Source: Vesta saturnalis (Eukaryota; Arthropoda; Insecta; Coleoptera; Lampyridae). Taken from it: a DNA stretch of 64,000 nt. Position 1 is the first letter of the stretch, and every line of letters begins with the position of its first letter. Positions 57,237 through 64,000 of the stretch are shown here, one piece after another. The stretch lies in contig JARFJB010002087.1 of assembly GCA_036346205.1 (NCBI GenBank), positions 5,301,001 to 5,365,000 of the forward strand, given 5' to 3'. The translations under genes were made by a program, and so were the position numbers. The notes under the pieces are model-generated. The model was not told the origin of the DNA. It ran no database searches and saw only the letters and a program-made list of their open reading frames with translations.

Positions 57237-59470
57237 TGCGGTAGCGGACCGAGAAAAATTTAATATTGTAATAAACATTTTCAAATCGCAATTGCTACCG
57301 CAATAGAAAGGATAATTAATGGATTTAAATATTTTGATAATAAGTCCTAATTTGCTAATGTTTTCGGGATTTTTTATTTTATGTAAGAAATATTTGAATG
57401 TGTGAAACTGATATTTGAAAAAGGGTTGAAAAGAAAAAGAAAAACACACGTTGGGGTCGAAAATGCCTTTACCGAAGAAGCGTAACGAATCGTTGAAAAT
57501 TTTTATACGCACATTCTTGGTGTAAAACGCCTCTAGTTTAATAATAATTAATTACGTCGGAATATACCGCAAATCAAAAGACATCTTTGTTTGGTACTAG
57601 GAAATTAGAGTCCGATAAGGTTTGTTACTGATGAATGAATATTTAAAAAATTAATACTTCTTGTAGTAATAAATATTGAAAATATTCTCACGTAATATTT
57701 CTTGTTTTTTTTTTAACTTTTAAAAACGGGAGTGAATTTGGAAAGTAAAAACGGCAGTTGCGGTTAGAGTTTTAATTCAGCCCGATCGATCCAATTGTTT
57801 ACTTTCCAACCCTCACTGTAAACCGTTCTGGCTATAAATATTTGATCGTGTACATTTTAGTAAAACTAAAATCGCGAATTCGGTTTTTTTTCTTTTACTA
57901 AACTAAATATTCGGGTTTTAATAAGCGTGCGTGTAAACAATATTTCTGTAAATAATCATTAACGTCTTGGGTTTAAACGGGGTATCTTAAACCGTTAAAT
58001 GTCGGTGAATAAGTGGTTAATTGAAGGATTATAATATTGAAGCGTAAGTAGGTATTTTAATGTAAATTAAAGCTCGCAGCAAACAATTCAACAAGCTGAC
58101 GTAATCTATTAAAAATCAATAACTGCGTTACAAGAGGTATCTATTTAATTACGCACGCAGGCTCATTAGGTTACAATCTGTTAAGATAAAAGGAGTCCGC
58201 TTCAGACAGTACAGTGTTCCCTCCCTCAGTGCTCGTACGAGTTGGCATTGTTGACTGTTTATTAATATCTGTGTAAAGGTGGGCAAGCGTGGCACGATAG
58301 ATCTCGGGTAAATTGTTATAAACAATAGTGTGGTTTACAGACACGGGTCTAGATGACCTTTAAACACCTCTATTTCCATCTTTACTGTTCTTATTGTTTT
58401 GTATAGATGAATGTGTAAGCTGAGAAAGGGATGTTGTATTTTCTAACGCAGTCACTCAAGCTTGTGTACCGGTCAGTTTGTTATGATTTATTTGTACCTT
58501 ATCCTTGCAAGGCTTTGTTTTAATGAGTTTTTTTGTGTCTTTGATTCAGTCTGTTTATTTAGAATTGTTTGTCTACGAACTCATTTTTCTTTATATGTAC
58601 TTTATTGTCACTGTACGGATGTATTTTTGTGCTTTTATTAACCACACAATTGTGTATGTATAAATTCCTTGCCTATTTTTTTGTTCTCGTCTAAGTGTAG
58701 TGGAACTGCACTGCAGTTACCTTATTCTACCTGTTTAATTTTACCGTTTGTTATATTTTATATGTACCGTAATCTGCATTATTGTTTTCTTATTTACTTA
58801 AAGACCAGTATGATTGGTTGTATAGGGCCACATGTTTGGTATTACTATTTATATTCTGATTCATTTGTGGGTGTGATTACATTTTTTTTGTTTTTTTATT
58901 GTGTTTATGTGTAGCTAAACTGTTTTTTATTTTTTGTTCCGTAATGGTATAATTTCGTACGCACTTTAACCTGTTTTGTTATATATGGAACCCTTTCATT
59001 ATTTTATATTTTTGTTATTTGATTTATTAATGTACTTATTCAATTATTCATTTATGAATAAATTGGGGTTTCTTGGTTGTTCTTTCCCAACTTAGTATAT
59101 TAACGGATTGAAACTTCATTGCTCGTTAATTCTAATTTGAGTAGTTTCATTGTTTACCTGTCCCACATGATGCAACACTTAACTTCATCCAACCCTATCT
59201 CATTCACTAACACGGCGTAGCTTACCACTAGACGGCAAGTTCTTTTGATCAGATTTGAGGTTTGCGAGTAATTAAATATTAGATTTGAAAATAAATTCTA
59301 ATGCTTTAACTATTGACAGGAAAGTCAATGTAAGGCAACAATCTGAGTAATAGCATTATTGTCAGTAAAGTCAAGATACATCCCTTAGCGACTGTTTTGT
59401 TCGTAAATTTGCATTATTGCGAATAAGTTCGAATTAGACTTTTTAAGAGAGGGTACTTGGGGACGCTACA
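57237..59470 (-). mobile_element. Solo LTR inserted inside PLE-C
   Basis: An inverted copy of the LTR at 24806-26626. On the minus strand it starts TGTAGCGTCCCCAAGTACC and ends GGTCCGCTACCGCA. It interrupts the PLE-C endonuclease between VYT and IGTTKRSF. The uninterrupted sequence in PLE-D (GGTTCCAGTGTATAC, read on the minus strand of 60807-60821) shows the target. Flanking AATG (57235-57238) and AGTG (59471-59474) fit a 4-bp target duplication with one change, if the outer few LTR bases are lost on the left. It is about 400 bp longer than the other copy. A plus-strand 81-codon frame at 58669-58914 is a chance frame in the LTR. Confidence 0.8.
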
Positions 59471-60130
59471 AGTGTATACTTTTCTACAAGAACAAGAGAA
59501 CTTATACACTCCAGAAGATGATGATGGGTTTGAAACATCTTTAGGTGACCTTAAATGTTTAAAAAATTTTTTAGGTTTAAAGTTCTATTGCCATAATTAA
59601 TTAGGATTTGTTCAAATCTATCTCACATTACTTATAAAAGAAGAAAAGTATTACCAACATTAGGTACTAATTTCTTTCTATGGTTAGGTCTAGCAGATGT
59701 AATAGCATTATTAATATTTTTAAGTCAATAACTATTAGCTGGTAGTGATCTTGTTAAATATTTATATTCATGTTTCAAAAATTCACGATCACAAAACTTC
59801 CATTCGTTTCCGAACCATGCTATAGTAGATGTTTGGATGAATATCATTTGAAAAAATAAAAAATTTATGTAGTGCTTCTTCTCTATGTCTCCAAATAACA
59901 TGTGTCATCTACATATCTATTCCAAAGAAAATGTTTTTTAGGTGCATATTGTAACGCGAATGTTTCAAATTTTTCCATATAAAAATTAGCTATAACAGGG
60001 CTGAGAGGGCTACACAATCAGGCTGTTCATAGAATTTATTATTCTACTGAAAATCAGTCGTAAGACAGTGCTACAAAAGAATTGTTTATATTTTGGAAAA
60101 ACATGATCAATATATTTAATACTTTCTTTT
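59471..60130 (-). pseudogene. Penelope-like element C, RT part
   Basis: The minus strand from 60130 reads NNKFYEQPD (frame-shifted), an eroded G-S-P-L-S-P box, ANFYMEKFETFALQYAPKKH, then FLWNRYVDDTCYLE with an intact Y-V-D-D catalytic motif (near 59900). The reading decays and picks up again as SSLVLVEKYT/CSCRKVYT at about 59545-59471, the start of the GIY-YIG nuclease, which continues at 57236 beyond the LTR. It is head-to-head with PLE-D. Confidence 0.75.
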
Positions 60131-60960
60131 GGTCAGTTTTGATGTTTCACTTTTGACAAAAGTCCCTTTAAAAAGCTATTGAATATGTTGATGATATTTT
60201 ACCAAAAAATACAACAATTCTTTTCAGCACTGTCCTACAACGACTTATTTTTAGTGGAATAATAAATTTTATGAACAACTTGATGCTGCAGCAGTGGGTA
60301 GCCCTCTTAGCCTTGTTATAAGCTAATTTTACATGGAAAAATTTTAAACATTTGCGTTACAAAATGCACTAATAATTCACTATCTTTTAAGATTTACCGA
60401 AAGCCGACAGGCACAGATAGATACTATCATAAATTATCAAACCACCATCCACGCCAAGAAATTGGTGTAATGAATTCTTTAGTGGATCGAGCGAAGCGAA
60501 ATTGTGATCCTGAATTTTTGAAAGATGAATGCAAATATTTAGCAAGATCACTACAAGATAATGGATATTCAGTTTAAAATATTAATATAGTTGTTGCACC
60601 TACTAGACATAACCATAACGTTGGTACTTTATTTCTTCCTTTTATAACTAATGTTGCAAATATAATTGAAAAAGTCCTAATTAATCATGCCATTAGGACT
60701 GTTTTTAAACCTACAAGAAAAATTAAGTAATATTTAAGATCACTAAAGATATTTCAAACCTATTATCATATTCCGGAGTGTATGTATCTTGTTCTTGTGC
60801 GAAAAGTATACACTGGAACCACAAAACGTAGCTTTAATACGAGTGGTACAGAACATGTGAGATGAGCATGCTTTAAATAGTTTAAATCATGACATTCAAT
60901 TTAATTCAAATTCAATAGACAAGAAGAAGGTATCCGTTTAAACAGATTTTGGCATCTAAA
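60130..60960 (+). pseudogene. Penelope-like element D, RT thumb and GIY-YIG
   Basis: Plus-strand blocks: FDVSLLTKVPLKKAIEYVDD, NNKFYEQLDAAAVGSPLSLV, FYMEKF, FALQNA, then directly KIYRKPTGTDRYYHKLSNHH and PRQEIGVMNSLVDRAKRNCD. The piece with the Y-V-D-D motif is deleted between FALQNA and KIYRKP. CKYLARSLQDNGYSV and APTRHNHNVGTLFLPFITNV finish the RT. An eroded GIY-YIG follows (ECMYLVLVRKVYTGTTKRSF near 60780-60840). Stops are scattered, so it is inactive. The first 240 bp mirror PLE-C, making an inverted dimer centred near 60150. Confidence 0.8.
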
Positions 60961-61426
60961 CAAAACAACACAATGATGTCATCATTTTAATTTTTGCTTT
61001 TGGTATGTCTAGGTTTTTTGCTGTTTTTTCCTAGACCTTGAAGTAAATTCTTTACCAATTATACGTTATGTTACCACATCATTACAATAATTTAACATAA
61101 TAGTTGAAATTAAAATTGAAAATCATTTTAACGAACTAGATTGTGTTTTTACTGTAAAATGACAATTACGATTATTAACAAAAAACAATTTCCTTGTTAG
61201 ATTTCACTAGATTTTTAATTGATGTCAAGTCCCTGTTTGTGAATGCTGTTATCAATTTTAAAGTTTTTCACAACGTTACACTTAAATCATAATTAAAATT
61301 TTGTTAAGTTTGCTCTTTGGTTACCTATGACATTTTTCATTTTAATGATACATATTTAATTTTATTAAGATCTACTTATTCTTTACTAAAATTAGATTCT
61401 ACAGCTTAACCATTTTTAAAGAACTA

Positions 61427-61458
61427 CTGAGGACTATAACTGTAATGGTTATCGAAAC
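61427..61458 (+). ncRNA. Hammerhead-like motif in the PLE-D 3' flank
   Basis: The plus strand reads CTGAGGA, CT, hairpin ATAAC-TGTAATG-GTTAT, C, GAAAC, about 480 bp downstream of the PLE-D endonuclease and on the same strand. The tail CATACACCATTAAAAACC (61490-61507) matches tails following the copies at 46684 and 47324. Confidence 0.45.
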
Positions 61459-61850
61459 ATATAGATTTGTGTAAAATATAAATACAAACATACACCATTA
61501 AAAACCCCATAAAAGCTATTTTAATTACAGGTTCTACAGTTTGTTCAACAATATTATCAAGTTACTTCATATCGTTTGTGGATTGAGTGCAAATGCTTGA
61601 ATTCAATTCTAAAAGGGAATAGGAATGTTATTTATACATTAATGAAACAAACATAATTTATAGAATCTACTGTAATGTTATTTCTACAATTATAATATCT
61701 ACACCCAATTAATTCTAATGATGGTTATTGAATGATTTAATGCCAATCGGCACCCACTAAATTAGAAAAAAAACCGGTTCAAGTAATATTTTCTTTGCGT
61801 GGACCTAGTTTACAATCTATCACTAGGCAAAAGATTCTATAAAAAATGAA
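61459..61850. other. Spacer
   Basis: No gene recognised. Confidence 0.5.
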
Positions 61851-61859
61851 CTAATTCAT

Positions 61860-62430
61860 GCATTTGATACTCATTTTAGGACATTGTAGTGTTAACATGG
61901 AATGGTAAGGCGCATTATCCATTACAATTAATGAAGGTGCTTCTAAATTGATTATGAGATTTTCAGTGACCCATTTTTTAAACCTATCCCCATTCATTTC
62001 ACCATGGTAATCTTCTTTCAGTGACTTCGACACAAATAGCAAAGACGCATTCTGTACACATCCTGCGGTAGTTCCAGCATTAATAACTATAAATCTTTTA
62101 CCATCATATCCTTGAGCTTTTCGTACACTCTTTGCATCGTCATCTTGCCATGACTTTCCCGGATTTCCTTTTAAGCAGATCCATGTTTCGTCAATAAATA
62201 CCGCTTGCCTACGAATTGGTGCATTAATTTCTCGTATGTATTGTTTCAAAACAGTGTTCTCATTTCAGCTATATTTCTTTTTTGTAACAAAGCTCTTCAT
62301 TTACACCTTTCTGGAAATTGAACCCCATTGCATGTAAGGCACGGTTTAAACGTCTGTCACTTAACACAATATGGGTGTTACGAATTTCAGCATTTAGAGT
62401 TGCAACTGTGACATGTTTTTGTGTAGATAA
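61860..62430 (-). pseudogene. DD(about 80)E-type transposase, truncated
   Basis: The minus strand reads VATLNAEIRNTHIVLSDRRL and NRALHAMGFNFQKGVNEELC (DNA-binding region), then after frame breaks INAPIRRQAVFIDETWICLK (first Asp). GKSWQDDDAKSVRKAQG, DGKRFIVINAGTTAGCVQNA, YHGEMNGDRFKKWVTENLI and PSLIVMDNAPYHSML (second Asp) follow. Reading stops near 61880 before the long spacer and the N-P-I-E box. Segment by segment it parallels the transposase at 16412-17695 (for example LDETWIFAKG, GFVEGAELIFS, MDNASYHS) but is clearly a different lineage. No inverted repeats found. Confidence 0.75.
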
Positions 62431-62458
62431 TACAATTTAGACTAATGTAGAAGCTATA

Positions 62459-64000
62459 CAGTGTGTCCCAAATAGAGTAGGATAGTATGGTTATCTTTCT
62501 TATTATTAAAGATAGAGATTTGGTTAAATGTGCAATATTGTGCCATTTTTTGGACCGAGTTCGAATCCGTTGAGAAACATTTCAATTTCCGAACAGTTTC
62601 GAAATTATTTAAAAAAAAAAACAAAAATCGCCGATTTCTAAAAATTCAAATATCTCCATAATTATAACTTAAAAATGATGTCAAAATAAAATTCAAGATG
62701 GCGATTTCCAAGATATTAATAGCAATTTTCTTATTTTAAATGGGCACCATATTGGATTTTTACACAATTAAATGGGATTTTTTTTCTCTTTTCAACAATG
62801 TATAACAACCTATGTACGAATAAAAAATTATGGGAAATATTAATTGTTTTCATTTTAAATCAAGTAGCCATGATTAACAGTGAAACAAAATTTATTATAA
62901 TACGACTAACTGTCAAGTTGTATTAGTTTTTTGATTGTGTAAATAATTAGTATTACTGTGTTGTATTACTAAGTGATAAATTTATAATAATTGTTTTTTC
63001 TTTAATTATTTCTAATGGCGACCTTTCCAACAAATGAACAATATATGTTTTGTACATACATAAAGTGCTACAAAAACTCCCGTCTTGCTGCTCAAGAATA
63101 TCTAACAAATTTTCCAGAGCGTAGGCAACCGGACATGAAAATATTTTCAACATTATATTCAGCATTATGGATGTCTTAAAAAGTCCAATAGGAACATAAA
63201 CATGGTTACTGAAGATGAGGAATTAACTTTAGCTTGTGTGCAAGTAAATCCGAATATTTCTTCTCGAGAAATTGAAGCTCAAGTTAATGTGTCTAAGACT
63301 AAATCATCGAGAATTTAAAAAAACACAATTTCCACGCATATAAATTACACATTGCACAGACTTTGCGACCAAATGATAATATCCGTAGAACGGCATTTTG
63401 TAGATGGTTTTTAAATAAAATTGCAGAAAATGGTGATTTTATAAATCAAGTTTTATGGACTGACGAATCCTATTTCTCCAATTGTGAATTATTTGATCGC
63501 CATGATGAGCACCATTGGGCACAGGACAAATCCACACATAGTGGTTCCAGGGCGCAACCAGGTTCATTTCGGTTTTAATGTTTTTTGTGGCATATTGGGA
63601 AATCGTTTAGTTGGTCCTATAATTTTTGATGGAACCTTAACAGCGTAGCGTTACACGGAAATTCTGCAAACTTATCTTGAAGATTTATTAGATGATCTCC
63701 CTTTGGCACAAAATGTTCATATATGGTATCAGCAGGATGGCACTCCCGCACATAATGCTGACAATGTTATCCGATATTTCTGACTGTTTTTATAATAGAG
63801 TGCCACCAATACACCTAATCAGTGGTCAGCCAGATCCGCAGATTTAACGCCACTGGATTTTTAATTATAGGGCACTATAAAATAGAAAGTATATGATAGA
63901 AATTTCCATTACAATAAAGCAGAAGAACTACGTGAACGAGTGGTGGCGGCCTTTAACGGTGTTCATCGAAATACATTGCGAACAGTTACTAACAGTGTTG
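62459..64000 (+). mobile_element. rosa-like mariner element, running off the window
   Basis: The left end CAGTGTGTCCCAAATAG at 62459 is preceded by TA (62457-62458). About 550 bp of non-coding sequence follow before the transposase at 63014, which is much longer than usual for mariner. It fits the long-TIR organisation of the elements at 39765 and 53114. The right arm lies beyond the window, so this cannot be confirmed here. Confidence 0.6.
63014..64000 (+). pseudogene. rosa-like mariner transposase, broken, incomplete at the edge
   Basis: The start MATFPTNEQYMFCTYIKCYK at 63014 is followed by YLTNFPERRQPDMKIFSTLY (family N-terminus), EDEELTLACVQVNPNISSRE and REIEAQVNVSKTKS (helix-turn-helix). 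LRPNDNIRRTAFCRWFLNKI and INQVLWTDESYFSNCELFDR (first Asp, near 63460) come next. Then FGFNVFCGILGNRLVGPIIF, LQTYLEDLLDDLPLAQ and WYQQDGTPAHNADNVIRYF (second Asp), and SARSADLTPLDF (third Asp, 39 residues on). NKAEELRERVVAAFNGVHRN continues to the window edge. In-frame stops and frame changes make it inactive. Its N-terminal block parallels 40380-40497, showing both are one family. Confidence 0.8.

Noticed and set aside
58669..58914. 81-codon plus-strand frame with membrane-like composition
   Set aside because: It lies within the LTR, in T-rich sequence, and is not kept open in the other LTR copy at 24806-26626.

Overview
This window looks like intergenic or heterochromatic DNA from an insect genome, plausibly a beetle. 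The DNA is strongly AT-rich, reading frames are short and broken, introns have GT/AG ends, (TA)n tracts are long, and nearly everything recognisable is an insect-type transposable element. I found no convincing intact host gene, no rRNA and no functional tRNA. The order Coleoptera is a guess from the mix of elements (piggyBac, Crypton-like, Penelope-like, mariner relatives), not something the sequence proves.

Layout, left to right. 0-7 kb: a short tandem duplication, a promoter-like patch (three CCAAT boxes, two CRE palindromes), a broken Ty3/gypsy gag-protease fragment, an internally deleted Mutator-like gene, a 659-bp TA-flanked MITE, and a multi-exon tyrosine recombinase of Crypton type. 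8.4-11.9 kb: a foldback element whose long inverted arms are arrays of a roughly 130-150-bp satellite, with a SINE fragment and a decayed Ulp1-like protease piece between them. 12.4-14.7 kb: a nearly full-length piggyBac with TTAA ends. 16.1-19.3 kb: an IS630/Tc1/mariner-group element with about 80 residues between the last two catalytic residues, bounded by 22-bp perfect inverted repeats. 20-24.8 kb: a hairpin MITE copy and otherwise featureless DNA. 24.8-26.6 kb: a solo LTR with a perfect 4-bp target duplication. 27-29.3 kb: (TA)n tracts, one of them invaded by a 685-bp MITE. 29.4-32.2 kb: a decayed pogo/Tigger element. 33.6-38 kb: a hairpin MITE, a second tyrosine recombinase joined to a mariner, and a rosa-like relic. 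39.8-42.5 kb: a mariner-like element with very long inverted repeats, itself hit by a tRNA-derived SINE and a tRNA-like hairpin element. 42.5-50 kb: more mariner-like relics. 50-61.5 kb: a stack of Penelope-like elements (PLEs), a second long-TIR mariner-like element (the likely parent of the 28-kb MITE), and a second copy of the LTR inserted inside the GIY-YIG region of one PLE. 61.9-64 kb: two further transposase relics, the last running off the end.

The genes do not form a pathway. They record successive insertions: LTR into PLE, MITE into (TA)n, SINE and hairpin into long-TIR mariner, unknown DNA into PLE. The observations I rate highest are the foldback element with satellite arms and a protease relic; the recurring hammerhead-ribozyme-like motif (CUGANGA, hairpin, GAAA) associated with PLE ends; the long-TIR rosa-like mariner group with a matching MITE in the same window; the LTR pair with target duplications; and the two tyrosine recombinase copies. 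All functional statements are inferences from motifs read by eye; no alignment or database search was run.
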